From: Gautieria morchelliformis
Taxonomy: Eukaryota > Basidiomycota > Agaricomycetes > Gomphales > Gomphaceae
Length of the DNA: 64,000 nt
Direction: 5' to 3'
Assembly: GCA_015179125.1 (NCBI GenBank)
Contig: WHVA01000048.1
Span: 124,001-188,000 of the forward strand
Position numbers and translations under genes: made by a program. Positions 22,627 through 34,100 of this stretch are shown piece after piece (position 1 is the stretch's first letter; the number at the start of each line of letters is the position of its first letter). The notes beneath the pieces are model-generated. The model was not told the origin of the DNA, ran no database searches, and worked only from the letters and a program-made list of their open reading frames with translations.

Positions 22627-23010
22627 CACTAGGTGCAAGTCACTGTTTGTTTACCATAACCTATGGCAACAAATAGTGAAAAAAGAGGAAATCTTGTAAT
22701 AATTTGAAACTATGGTAAATGGTAAAGAATACCTTCTTTTTGTCCATGATTTAAAACATCAAGAAAATCTGAATAAAGGCAAATAATAATTTCTTGCATC
22801 TTATGCAGTGAATAGTATTTATTTTGTCACAATTTATTTCTTATAAATGTTCATCTGTGTTTATTCAGATTTTCTTGATGTTTTAAATTGTAAACAAAAA
22901 GAAAGTATTCTTCATCATTTGCCCTAGTTTCAAATTATTACAAGATTTCCTCTTTTTTCACTATTTGTTGCCATAGGTTATGGTAAACAAACAGTGACTT
23001 GCACCTAGTG
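22627..23010. mobile_element. 384-bp hairpin MITE with about 160-bp inverted repeats
   Basis: Left end CACTAGGTGCAAGTCACTG and right end its exact complement. The first 80 bp of the arms are identical and the arms continue with few mismatches to about 22790 and 22860. The loop is AT-rich. No ORF. Flanks on both sides contain ATTAT/ATAAT, compatible with insertion at a TA-rich target. This is a very young or well-preserved foldback element, since arms this similar diverge quickly. Confidence 0.85.
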
Positions 23011-23187
23011 ATAATGGCACAATTTCCAATCACCAATATTTTCCCCCCTAAATGATCTCCCTGGGCCAAAAAGTTCAAGCTTTCTTTTTGGCAACTTTCG
23101 TGAAATATTCAAGGCAGACACAGGAGAGTTGCATAAGAAATGGGGCACCAAGTATGGTAACACCCTGGCGGGTCGTCATGCTAGGCC

Positions 23188-26122
23188 TGTGTAGGAACCA
23201 TCTTTCTATTCTAAAAATCTCGAAAAAAGCATTAAAAGTCTGTAAAAAAACCTTTTTCCCATCTTAACATCAGCCAATACATGCAGCTTTGATGGGGAAC
23301 TGTCTTTAGAATATTCCTCGAATTTTCTTGCATTTCTTCGCCAATTGTTCTGACCTCCTTGGCTCAAAACTGCTTTATTGTACTTGACAAAGGCTATGAA
23401 CCCATGAGAGTCCATAACTTTGACATCGGGGCTCAACTTCAAACTCTGACCGGAGCGATCCTCGAACACGCTAATTCAGAGCCGCATGTCCTCAAACACC
23501 CACAACTCCAACACTTTGGCTCTTTCAATCTCAGCTGGTGAGATTGGGAATATCCGGTGCAGCTTACACAAGCCTGTACACTTAAATATAGTTCAAACCC
23601 AGCAGGCACATGACTTGCTTCATAGCAACCATGGCTATGTAAGGCTGTGTGCAAGACTGCCCAATGATATGCAGAGCCAAAACTAGGGTGTATATTCAAT
23701 CCATCCTATTGGACAATGAGCCTCCAAGCTCAGTGCTACAACCCCTGAATTAGGACCCTTGATGTCATAGGGCTATGCAGGGCTATGCAAGGCTATGCAG
23801 GGCTGTGTAAGGCTATGCTGAGCAGTGCAAATCAGGGAAGGTGATTGGCTAGCTATTCTTAATTTCCTTGCACAAACACACCACTATAGTTACAAGGGTG
23901 TGTTTTAGCTGTGCAAATATTTACTTATGACATCACTCGCCTAATAGATAGAAGCTCCCCATTTTACATAATCCTGTGTAATTTACAATATAAAAGGAGG
24001 CCATTCTGGACCCCTAGAATCATCAATCTAGCAATCTACTGCTTCTATCCTACACGTGACTCATGTGACTTGCATCTTACTAAGCTGCTAATCCCAGCTA
24101 GGGTTATTCACTTACTTTAGTGTCTAATTCCTTGTTAAGTTGTGATACTTTTCTGCTTAGCCACCTAGACTAATCCTCCGGGTGTAATTCTACAGAGTGA
24201 GTCTGTCAATGATAGTCTTGCCATTCGCACTCCAATACCTGTTTTGGAACCCTTCAAGACTTTGGTGTTATTGCTAACACTTCAATCTATCAGAACGTGT
24301 CGTTTACGAGACTCAAAGAATATTAAACAATGCTGCAGCACAACTCTGGAAATAATTTAATATTTGTACCTTGGTTGCAATCCGCGTAAAAACTAGTCCA
24401 AGTTAATACAGATGGAAGGCAATACGTTTCTTAGCAGCACTGAACAATAAACTAAAAGAATGTAGGTTCAAGGACACTATCGGAGTCCAAGCGTATTCCA
24501 AAATATAAAGGAATGTACTTAGCAGGCGAGTTTATAAATGGACTGCCCTGATAATCTACCAGCGCACAGCAATAAAATGAGGGATGAACGAGTTTTAGAA
24601 GTGACTTGTGAAAGTCTCTAATCAGGAAAATCAACTGATCAGATCGTCTCGGGTATTGGAGTGCGAATGGCAAGACTATCAATTGACAGACTCACTCTGT
24701 AGAATTACACCCAGAGGGTTAGTCCAAGTGGCTAAGCAGTAAAGTAACTACTTAACAAGGAATTAGACACTAAAGTAAGTGAATAACCCTAGCTGGGATT
24801 AGCAGCTTAGTAAGATGCAAGTCACACGAGGTCACGTGGATAGAAGATGTTAGATTGCTAGAATGGATGATTCAAGGAGGTCAGAATGGCCTCCTTTGAT
24901 ATTGTAAAATATATACGATTACATAAAATGGGGTTCTTCTATCTATTAGGCAAGTGATGTCATAAGTAAATATTTGCACTGCTGAAACACACCCTCGTAA
25001 CTATTGCGGTGTGTTTGTGCAAAGAAATTGGAAATAGATAGCCAATCACCTTCCCTGGTTTGCACAGCCTTACACAGCCTTGCACTGCCCTGCACAGCCC
25101 TACACAGCCGCTATGACATCAAGGGGCCTATTTGGTGTTGTAGCATTGCGTTTGGAGGATCCATTCATCCAATAGGCTTTATCAAACCTGCACCCTAGTT
25201 TTGGCTTTGTACATCTTTGTGTGACTTTGTACGCAGCCTTGCACAGCCATGGTTGCTATGATGCAAGTCATGTGCCAGCTGGGTTTGAATTGCACAGGCT
25301 TGTGTAAGCGGTAGAGGACACATTCAGTCTCAGTGGCTGAGTTTGAGTGAGCCAAGGTACTGGAGTTGTAGGTGCTTGAGTGCCTGCAACTCCAAGTTTA
25401 CGGTTCGTGGGAAGCTCCGGTCGGAGTTTGAAACTGAGCGGCTGTGGCAGAGTTGTGGACGTGCGTGGGTTCATAACTCTGCCTGACAGAATAAGGAGTT
25501 TTTGAGCCAGGGAAGCCAAGTTAAATGGTGAAAAAATAAGAGGAAATTCAAGGAATATTTGAATAGAGTTCTCCCAACAATAGCCACGTGTATTAGTTAC
25601 TATCAGCTGGGAAAATGGGGTTTTAAAGCGATTTTAATCCTTTTTTCGCGAGGCTTTTCATTATCAACAGTTCCCACACAATACCCGAGAGAGTTGATCA
25701 GTTGATTTTCCTGGTTAATATCTTTCACAAGTCAATTCCTGTTACTTGTAAAAAGCCGCTTTAGATTCTATTCTTTGCCTCTCGTTTAATTGCAGTGTGT
25801 TGGTAGATTATCAGGTCAGTCCATTTATAAACTCGCCTGCTAAGCACATTCCCTCATATTTTGGAATACACTGGGACCCTGATAGTGCCCTCGAACCTAC
25901 ATTCTTTTAGTTTATTGTTCAGTGCTGCTAAGAAACGCATTGCCTTCCATCCGTATTAACTTGGAATAGTTTTTACGCGGATTGCAGCCAAGGTACAAAT
26001 ATTAAATTATTTCCGGAGTTGTGCTGCAGCATTGTTTAATATTCTTTGAGTCTCGTAAATGACAGGTTCTGATAGATTGAAGTGTTAGCAATAACACCAA
26101 AGTCTTGAAGGGTTCCAAAACA
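23188..26122 (+). mobile_element. Solo LTR, family B, copy 2 (contains nested copy 3)
   Basis: Begins TGTGTAGGAACC and ends GGTTCCAAAACA, with perfect duplications AGGCC at 23183-23187 and 26123-26127. Subtracting the nested element and its duplication leaves about 1489 bp, equal in length to copy 1. It was inserted into the P450 fragment. Confidence 0.9.
24240..25680 (-). mobile_element. Solo LTR, family B, copy 3, nested in copy 2
   Basis: 1441-bp inverted family B LTR with ends TGTTTTGGAACC and TTCCCACACA and perfect duplications ATACC at 24235-24239 and 25681-25685. It is more diverged from copies 1 and 2 than they are from each other. Confidence 0.9.
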
Positions 26123-26214
26123 AGGCCATCCCTCCTCAGAGGCTGAATGCATTTCAGGCGTACAGAGGCCTCCTCAACATGTGCATCGCTTTGCTTTCGG
26201 CTTATTCAGTTGAT

Positions 26215-26640
26215 GGCTGACGGATGTGGGGAGGTCAAGGTAGACCATTACTGGCCTGTCTACTATGTAGTAAGCCCACATCGTTGTCTGACAATGTAGC
26301 CTTAGCACACTGTGGTCCTGAGTCTACAAGCCAAGCTGGGTGCTAAGTTGAAATATTGAAATATCCCTAAGATTGATCAGGCCGGCCGGCGAATCAGGGA
26401 AAAGGGCCACCTTACAGATTGAGTTTCCCTGGCAGGAAAAGCCGTCTCTGCAGCCACGATGAAGTGTAAAGCACTTCACTCAAGCGACCGAGATGTAGTG
26501 CAAAATGAGCTGTAGCACCAGAAGCACAGTGCAGCAATGAGTTGAAACTTGACCTACAGCTGCAGCTGCAGTAAGAGTCAGCATCGCGATCTGTGCTATG
26601 TACCAGCGCTGGCACACCTGGTGTGATGGTGTGCACCTAG
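26215..26640 (-). repeat. Inverted copy of the P450 downstream region
   Basis: Matches the reverse complement of about 52250-52640, and its distal part matches 42775-42960. Shared marks include GATGGCTGACGGATGT, CTTAGCACACTGTGGTCC and GGTGTGATGGTG.GCACCTAG. It has no gene. Together with the P450 fragment it shows that 23-38.7 kb is an inverted duplicate of the 49-55 kb locus. Confidence 0.75.
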
Positions 26641-26932
26641 TGTTGAAAAACCGGTCATACTTGACCGAAAACCGGCCCTTTGTCCACTTAGCGCATTGTC
26701 CTCTTTGCACAGTCCCTTTTGTATTTCACCCCATTGTTCTATCTCATTGTTCTATTCCTCTTTTAGAGTACAAAAGGACTCTCTAGCTAGTATAAGTAGA
26801 GCCCGCTTGTACGACGACCTCTCAGCTTCTCCTGACATCGTCTTAGGTATTTGGCTCTTTCCACTAATAACATTAGCTTCCCCTGACGTCGTCTTAGCCT
26901 CAGAGTCTTTGTCTCAGACCTCTGCACCTACA
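26641..26932 (+). repeat. Copia A 5' LTR
   Basis: 292 bp from TGTTGAAAAACCGG to GCACCTACA. It has a TATA-like TAGTATAAGTAGAGC near 26792 and the self-complementary AACCGGTCA..TGACCGAAAACCGG at its start. The primer site follows directly. Confidence 0.7.
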
Positions 26933-26945
26933 GGTTATGGGCCCC
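26933..26945 (+). other. Copia A primer binding site
   Basis: GGTTATGGGCCCC immediately follows the LTR. From established knowledge, Copia-type elements commonly prime from an internal half of initiator tRNA-Met, with a PBS of the form GGTTATGRGCC. The same motif follows the Copia C LTR (GGTTATGGGCC on the minus strand near 35490-35501). Confidence 0.65.
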
Positions 26946-27042
26946 ATGCTCTAAATCACCCTAACTGATACCACGCTTGGACAAGCGCACTCTGGCTATC
27001 TTGACTATGCACAAACTCTTGCCTGTTGTCTGATCCCCATCC

Positions 27043-29215
27043 ATGACCAACTTTGCCATCTCGCGACCTTCCATAACGGTCGAGAAGTTCAACAGTACAA
27101 ACTGGAGCACCTGGTCTTTTGGTACCCATGCCAGTCTACTTTTCACCAACACACTCGGTATTGCTGACGGCACCGAGACCATCCTGACAAAATCGTCACT
27201 GCCAACTGATGAAGAGCTTGTGAAACTTGAGGATTTTCACAAGCGCTCTCGTCAGGGCCTGTCCATTGTTCTGTCAACTTGCCACACCTCAGTCTACCAA
27301 TTTCTTGACCTCACAAAATCGCTACATGAAAACTGGGTCTTGCTCTCTGATAGGTATGGCACCACCACCGGTCTCAATACTTGGGTCAACTTCAACAAAT
27401 ACATTTCGACCAAATTCACTACCAACACACCTCTTACCAAACAGATCGACAGCATGTCAGAACTCTGCACCCGCATCGTCGCATCCGGACTCACCATTAG
27501 CGACTCTTTCCATGCCCTCTTCATCATCCAGGCCCTTGTTACGTATCGAGATTTCCGCAAAGTCAGAACTGGAAAGGACAACGGCTTCAACTTATATGTT
27601 GTGCCCCCAATAAACTATCGTCCTAAGTATTTCGGAACACAGGTCAGAAGTCGGAAAGTACTGAAACAAAGGTAAGTTGGAACTTGAGTTGGAACTGAGT
27701 CGGAAGGCGGAAGGCGGAGAGACGGAGGTCTTGCTAGACTCACTGTGCTAAGAACAGGAGATGGAGCAAAGGAAATCAAGTATCGAAGGCGATTATCTGA
27801 TTCCAGAATAACAGACATACATGAGAGGCTTTTATACAAAGAGCTGAGACAACATGTAATGAGGTAGTACTAAGCAAATTCCGGGGGGAGCAGAAGTCGG
27901 GTAGACATATGTGGGAACTAACTAAGGGGGAACAAGGGGACTACAAGGGGGGTTCAGGGTAAGGTAAAACAATGGCAAAAGAACAAGGGGTTGGAAAACA
28001 TATCTGACAACGAACTACAAGGATGACCGGACATATGGTCTTGATGAACGATGAAGCGGGTCTGGTGGGTCCGAGTAATAGAGTCGAAAGAACAAGGGAG
28101 TAGAACAAGGGGCGGAATATCAGAACTATCGGGGGTCGGAATGTGTGCGGAACTGAGGGTCGGAAATCGGAAATGCACGGTTGTAACAGCCCTTCCCACC
28201 TCATATGAAGTCGTCCAGCAAACCATTCTCGCTACTGTCACTGACTTCAAAAACATCTCGTCGTCTGACATATGCACTTGGATCCTATCTGAAGAGCTTC
28301 GTCAAGGCTCACAGGTCGAAGTAAGCATGATTGCTGTAGGTGGCGAAAAGAAGAAAGACACCTGCAACTACTGCAAGGGAGCTAGACATTGGGAGAAATA
28401 TTTCCCACGCAAAGCTCGCGGCCTCTCACGAGAAGAGGCCCAGTCTGAGGCATGAAAAGGAGAGGGAAAGAAAAAGGAGAAAAAGGATAAGGGACGGCAC
28501 CCTCAGTGAGCACCATTATATCAGACAATCCTGACTCAGTTGCTCAGGAAGCACCTGTATCTATCACTGTGACCCCAAACGACGCCGTTTGCTTCTATAT
28601 TGCATGTGAACATGCATGGATGTTGGACTCAGGTTGCACTGACCACATCACAAACAATATTTCGGATTTCTCAGAATACCGTTCACTACCCACACCCAGA
28701 CACACATACCTCGCTGATAAAGTCACCTTTGTCTCCTTCATCGGCATAGACACAGTCACTGGATCATTGAGAGTCAATGGCCAAGAACAAAAATTACGCT
28801 TCATGATGTGCTGCATGCACCTAAGATTCGAGGAAGGTTTTTCAGTGTGCAAAAAATCAGTTTAAAAGGCTTTACAACAGCCTTTTCGGGCTCCAAAGCT
28901 ACGATATCAAAGGACAAGACAGTCATTGTGGAAGGACAGGCAAACGGACAGCACTACTGGCTCTCCTTGCGAACTAATGCCCCATCTGTCTCACATATCC
29001 GCGCCACCCCACTCGACATCCTCCATGCTCAACTCGGACATCTTTCTTGGTCATCTTTGCGGCACATCGATGACAAGATTGAGTCAAGTACAAGGCGCAC
29101 ACTAGCTACATGTGAAGGCTGTCTACTAGGAAAGTCTACCCATCAAAAGTTCATTCCCTCCACTCATCACTGCACTGAACCTTCGCTCGTCCACATGGAC
29201 CTAGCAGGCCCATGA
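27043..29215 (+). pseudogene. Copia A gag, protease and pre-integrase region
   Basis: ATG 27043 (MTNFAISRPSITVEKFNSTN) begins a Copia gag (UBN2-type). It is cut at 27536 by a solo LTR and resumes in frame at 28194 (PTSYEVVQQTI). The zinc knuckle reads CNYCKGARHWEKYF, with the last Cys replaced by Phe. A frame change near 28460 leads to the protease motif WMLDSGCTDHITNN (catalytic Asp at about 28625). The GAG-pre-integrase region follows in another frame (LDILHAQLGHLSW, then CEGCLLGKS, the HHCC zinc site). It ends at the TGA 29213-29215. Non-functional. Confidence 0.8.
27537..28188. mobile_element. Solo LTR in Copia A gag
   Basis: 652 bp with ends TGTTACGTATCG and GGTTGTAACA and perfect duplications GCCCT at 27532-27536 and 28189-28193. 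Removing it restores the gag frame. The body has many repeats of the hexamer TCGGAA. It is a different family from A and B. The ends are typical of fungal Gypsy LTRs. Confidence 0.88.
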
Positions 29216-29329
29216 ATACCTGCTCAGTCCAAGGTCACTACTACCACTTTATATTAGTTGATGACTATAGGCGGATGCTCACAACTTTTTATTACCTGTA
29301 GCTTCACCCATTTTATTCTCAGATTATAG

Positions 29330-29705
29330 AAAAGAAGAGGATGAAAGTACATGCCAATCTTATTGTTGGGATATAAATAAATTTACGTTTGTCCCTCCCC
29401 GAGCGGCGGCTCCGCCAACAAGAATGCCTCTTCTTATTTTTTCTACCCACTTTTAAGATACACTATATCATTATAACTATTCATAATAATACTCCTACTC
29501 ATATCTATTAGAAGTATCTATCCAACTATCTGTTATTCTGTCTTGTAGTCAGATACTCTCTCATATGTATATATATCTCTGAGATGTTTAAACATATATA
29601 GAATATTCTAATAACATCTATTATTCTCCTTATAAATACTACTATATATTCCTATATGTTGTTATTAATACTCTTATAATATATATTATATACTTATATA
29701 TGCTG
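29330..29705. other. AT-rich insert, possibly mitochondrial DNA (NUMT)
   Basis: About 375 bp of very AT-rich sequence (long ATATA runs) with one compact GC cluster CCGAGCGGCGGCTCCGCC near 29399-29417. The composition is unlike anything else in the window. AT-rich spacers with GC clusters are typical of fungal mitochondrial genomes. It sits inside Copia A integrase. Its origin is inferred from composition only. Confidence 0.35.
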
Positions 29706-29833
29706 TATCACATGACCATTTCGATTATCCTCCATACACGTCACAAATGGATTTACTTCTTAATGGCAAAGATTGATACCTTTGTGCAGTTCAAGAATTT
29801 CCACAGGTTAGTCAGAAACCATTATAACGGATC

Positions 29834-30292
29834 TGTAAGGGTAACCCTGGCTGGTTGTGGAGGTCACACTACCACACAACTGACAAGGGGAAATCCAAAG
29901 TATGTATAAATGAACCGAGTATACAAGAGAGTGGATTCTCACCTGACAAGGGGAAATCCAAAGAGAAAAGTCTAAGGACCCCAATGTCAGCAAGCCCGTA
30001 TTATACTACGCTGCGCAGCCAGGGACAACACTTGGCACCCGCCATCAACCTTGCATCCCCCTGACCTCTCTGACCCTTGCTCGACCCTTGATGCCACCTA
30101 TTACGCGAGTCACTTGATTTCCGACACTGTTCCAAGAGCGGAAGTCAGAAATTGGAGTGGAACTGGCAAAGCCAACAGAACTGGTGGAAGGTCTCCCAAA
30201 AGCGGAATCATTTCCGAAAGCGGAGTTGGAAATGGAGTCGGAACTGGGTGTGGTGTCGGAACTGGAAATGGAAACCAGGGTGTCCCCTGACA
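29834..30292 (-). mobile_element. Solo Gypsy LTR in Copia A integrase
   Basis: 459 bp with ends TGTAAGGGTAACC and CCCTGACA and perfect duplications GGATC at 29829-29833 and 30293-30297. It is the same family as the Gypsy 3' LTR at 12003-12426. The body contains an imperfect direct duplication of TGACAAGGGGAAATCCAAAG (29880 and 29943) and many GGAACTGG motifs. Confidence 0.9.
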
Positions 30293-30892
30293 GGATCGCT
30301 CAGAGATATACGCACTGATTGCGGGGGGAGTTCCTATCACAGGAATTTACTCAGTACCTGGAAAAACAAGGTATACATCATAGTCTCACTGCGCCAAACA
30401 CACCTCAGCAGAACGGAGTTGCCAAACGGGCAAACCGAACAATAGCTGAGGTGGCCCGAGCAATGTTGTACAGTGCAGGCATATCACAAGGGTTCTGGGA
30501 ATTCACAGTGGGTGCCGCGGTACATGTTCGAAACTGAGCCCCATCTCGCATTACCTCAAATATCTCCCCATATGAACTTCTGACAGGATGCAAACCCGAC
30601 CTCTCCTATCTCTGTATTTTTGGATGTCTCATGTATGCCCACATAATGACAAATCGAACAAAATATGATCCTACCTCACAGAAGCTCGTGCAAACTCTGG
30701 CCAACCTACCGGTTCGGACTCAGCACTCTGGAAATTTATTCCCAAGCCTCCGCAACACAGTTTGTGCAATACAAACTCAGCCCAACCTATGCTACCATAG
30801 CAACAAGGCTATGCTAGGCTGTGCTGTGCCATGACTACACTCCTAAATATAATTAGGGTCATGACTCACTGCCAAGCTGAAGTATTATTTAT

Positions 30893-31150
30893 TGGATTCT
30901 GTACCGAATGGTCAGATCTCAGTCTCACAGCGGTGTGTGATAGACTGAGTGTATACCTGTACCGAATGGTCAGATCTAGGTACAGGTATATCAATACATA
31001 TGTGTAAGGGTAACTAAGTGAGATCACATTACCTCAGTCTCACAGCGGTGTGTGATAGACTGAGGAAAAGGACGTGAACTCCGACACACATCTCAAGTAC
31101 CGCAGCAGTGGAGTTGAATACGCGTATAGGTCACACTTGCGACTCCAACA
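30893..31150 (-). repeat. Copia C 3' LTR
   Basis: 258 bp, 115 bp longer than the 5' LTR. It contains an internal duplication: CTCAGTCTCACAGCGGTGTG and CCGAATGGTCAGATCT each occur twice, with a unique piece between them. Such a difference between two LTRs of one copy means a post-insertion rearrangement or a recombinant origin. Confidence 0.8.
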
Positions 31151-31157
31151 CACCCCC

Positions 31158-34100
31158 TCAAGCGTCGACCGCGACGCACGATCTTCGTAGGCCTATCTTG
31201 TTGAATAGGTAACTGAAGATTGGACGGCTCAGAGCCTTGGTAAGGATGTCGGCGGAGTTATCCCTTGTCGGCACATGTGTAAAGCCAACCTCTCGACGCG
31301 CAACGTGTTCGCGTATAAAGTGGTGGGCAACGTCGATGTGTTTCGTTCTAGCATGGAAAGTCGGGTCCTTGGTGAGTGTGATTGCGCCCATGTTGTCACA
31401 CAAGATATTTGTTGCGCCGGTTTGTTCAAAACCGATGAGTTTCAGGAAGGATCTTAGCCAAAGTGCTTCCTTTATTCTGTAGGTGCACGACATGTATTCG
31501 GCTTCGACACTGGAGGTTGCAATGGTAGGTTGTTTTTTCGAGCTCCATGAGATCGGTCCTCCACCTAATGAATAAAGGTAGCCCGCAACAGACCTGCGGT
31601 CACTCCGATCCGAAGCCCAGTCCGAATCTACCCAGCCGGATAGGAGCACACCTTTCCCGCCCAGGACGAGCTCCACATCACACATCGTATATAGGTAGGT
31701 GATGACTCTTTGGGCTTGCGTCCAATGCGCAGGACCAGGATTCGCACTGAATTGACTCAGATGAGAGACCGCGAACGAGATATCGGGCCGCGTGCCCATG
31801 GCAGCATACATCATCGATCTGATGGCGGTGAGGTAAGGAATTTTCTGCATGCTCTTCTTCTCTTCGTCACTGCTGGGGCACAGGTCCTTGGATAGGATGA
31901 CGGCAGGGTCAAGCGGGGTATACTTGGCATAGGTGTCCTGTAAGTTCAGCCATTTTGTGATCGTCTCGATGTAGGCACGCTGAGACAGTGAGACAGTCCT
32001 CGCAGCACGATTTCTCTTAACAGCCATGCCAAGAAGGTGGTGGACCTCACCAAGGTCCACAAGGTCGAAGATCGCCCCGACGTCAGTCTTCACCTTCTTC
32101 ATTTCTGCCGCAGTGCTCGCTGTCGCGCAGATGTCATCGACATGGATGGCGAGAATGGAAGTACCATCAGCAGTGGTGCGTGTATAGACGCAATGGTCAG
32201 CTGCCACTCTGGTAAAACCTATCTCCTCCACCAGGGCTTTGTTTAATCTTGCATTCCACAACTGTGGGGACTGTACAAGGCCATAGAGAGTCTTCTTCAG
32301 CCGACAGACGTAAGTCTCCTTCCCTTTCTCGATGCGCCCCTCCGGTTGTTCCATATATACCGCGTCATCTAGCTCGCCATGCAAAAACGCCGTTTTGATA
32401 TCCATCTGATGGATCTCCCAATCCATAGCGGCTCCAATGTGCAGTATTGCTCGTACGGACTCCATCCTCGTGACGGGAGTGAAGGTGTCTGTGTAGTCTA
32501 TACCAGCCCTCTGGACAAACCCTTTAGCCACCACACGGGACTTGAACCTCTTCGGGGTGCCGCTCACGTCCTTTTTACGCAGGAACACCCACTTTGATGG
32601 GATGACACGACGACCATCAGGGACCTCAGTTCGTGGGACAAGATCCCACATGCCGTGTCGCGACAGTGAGCGCATTTCATCAGTCATACTCGTCTCCCAC
32701 TGTGGGGCATCTGACCTCCGTAGGATCTCTCTGTAGGTCTTGGGATCATCTACCTCTCCGGCATAACACCACTCCTCCTGCGACTCAGCGACAAACACAC
32801 CCACCTCCTCATGGTCTAACGGCGCACCCCCTCGAACGCGTGCCTTGCTCTCTCACATCTCCTTGAGGGTCTTGTCCATTACAGACTCATACGACAGGCC
32901 TCTCATCGCAGCGCCTGCAGCTGATGGTTTCGGCACGTGGGCAGAACGACGCGGGATCGTCTCCGTGGGTGCATCAGTCAGTTCCTCACGTTCATCGGTG
33001 TCAGTATGGTCAGGGTTGTTGACCTCAGGTTCAGGGACAGGGATCGCATCCGCGTTTGCAATGACCCCTGGGAGCAGTTTCCTGGGGCGGGAGTCTTGAC
33101 TCTCTGCAAAGACCACGTTCCGAGTGACATGGATCTTGCCGGACAGTCGCTCCAGACAGCGGTAAGCTTTCAATGTCTCTGAATAGCCAACCAGAACACA
33201 TTCAACAGACCGGTTGTAGATTTTGGGATTATCACCGGCAACGTGTACCCACACCCGGCACCCAAGCTCCCTTAAGTGCGAGACATCCAGGCCCACGCCA
33301 AACCACATCTCATACGGTGTCACCCCTTTTAGGGCCCTGGTATGTGTTCTGTTCTTTAGGTAGCCAGCTGCTCTTACCGATTCAGCCCACAGGCTCAGAG
33401 GTAACTTAGCATCCGATCTGATCGCACGGGCGCGGTTCATTACAGTACGGTGACATCTCTCTGCATGACCATTCTCTGCTGATGTGTAAGGGGCAGTCAT
33501 TTGATGGTGGATGCCTTCATGCCTTAGGTATGATTCGAACTCGTCGGAGGTGTACTCGCCACCGTTATCGGTGCGAAAGGTCTGTACCTTCTCATTGCTC
33601 TCCCTCTCGACCAGTGCGAGCCAGTCCTTGAAAACAACAGCCACATCCGACTTCTTCTTAAGTGGGAATAGCCATGACATGCATTAGTAGTCATCAATAA
33701 AGTTCAGAATGTATCTGTCCCCAGTCGTGCTGCCAACGTCCTCAGGCCTGGTAATGTCCGAAAAAACCTTCTCAAGCCGCTTCTTTGCCCTCCCCCCTTC
33801 CTGAGTTTCGGAACAGGCAATTTCGTCTGTTTGCCGATGACACAGTATTCACAAAGGGGGGGGAGGGTAGATAGATCGACGGGCATACCTTCGGCCATGC
33901 CGGATTTAGCCATCTTGATAACCGAAGAGTAATTCAAGTGACCAAGCCATCTGTGCCACGTTTCAAGATCAGGGGCAGCACACGCGATATTTGCAGATTC
34001 AACAACAGCCTTGGGATTGCCAGATATGTAGTAAAGGTCAGTACCAATCTTGGCCCCCTCTGCCATGATTTTTCCGCTGCGGGCTTTGATAGCAACGTGG

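Larger units (their letters stand above)
23031..26215 (+). pseudogene. Cytochrome P450 5' fragment, inverted copy of 54.9-55.1 kb, split by LTR B2
   Basis: 23031-23187 encodes [20 protein letters not shown] and then [15 protein letters not shown], matching the P450 at 52784-55241 almost codon for codon. The match resumes at 26123 after the LTR, into the first intron and second exon region, and ends near 26205. The first 33 codons and everything after exon 2 are missing. At about 26215 the sequence jumps to a copy of the region downstream of the P450 (52640 and below, inverted), so about 2.3 kb was deleted. Confidence 0.75.
29220..30720 (+). pseudogene. Copia A integrase remnants
   Basis: YFILVDDY (first catalytic Asp region) lies at about 29250. 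After an AT-rich insert, DTFVQFKNFHRLVRNH is at about 29775-29820. After the Gypsy LTR come RTDCGGEFLSQEF (second Asp, about 30315) and QQNGVAKRANRTIAEVARAM (catalytic Glu position occupied by V in NGVAKR, where Copia usually has NGVAER). Coding similarity fades after NRTKYDPTSQKLV at about 30690. Confidence 0.7.
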
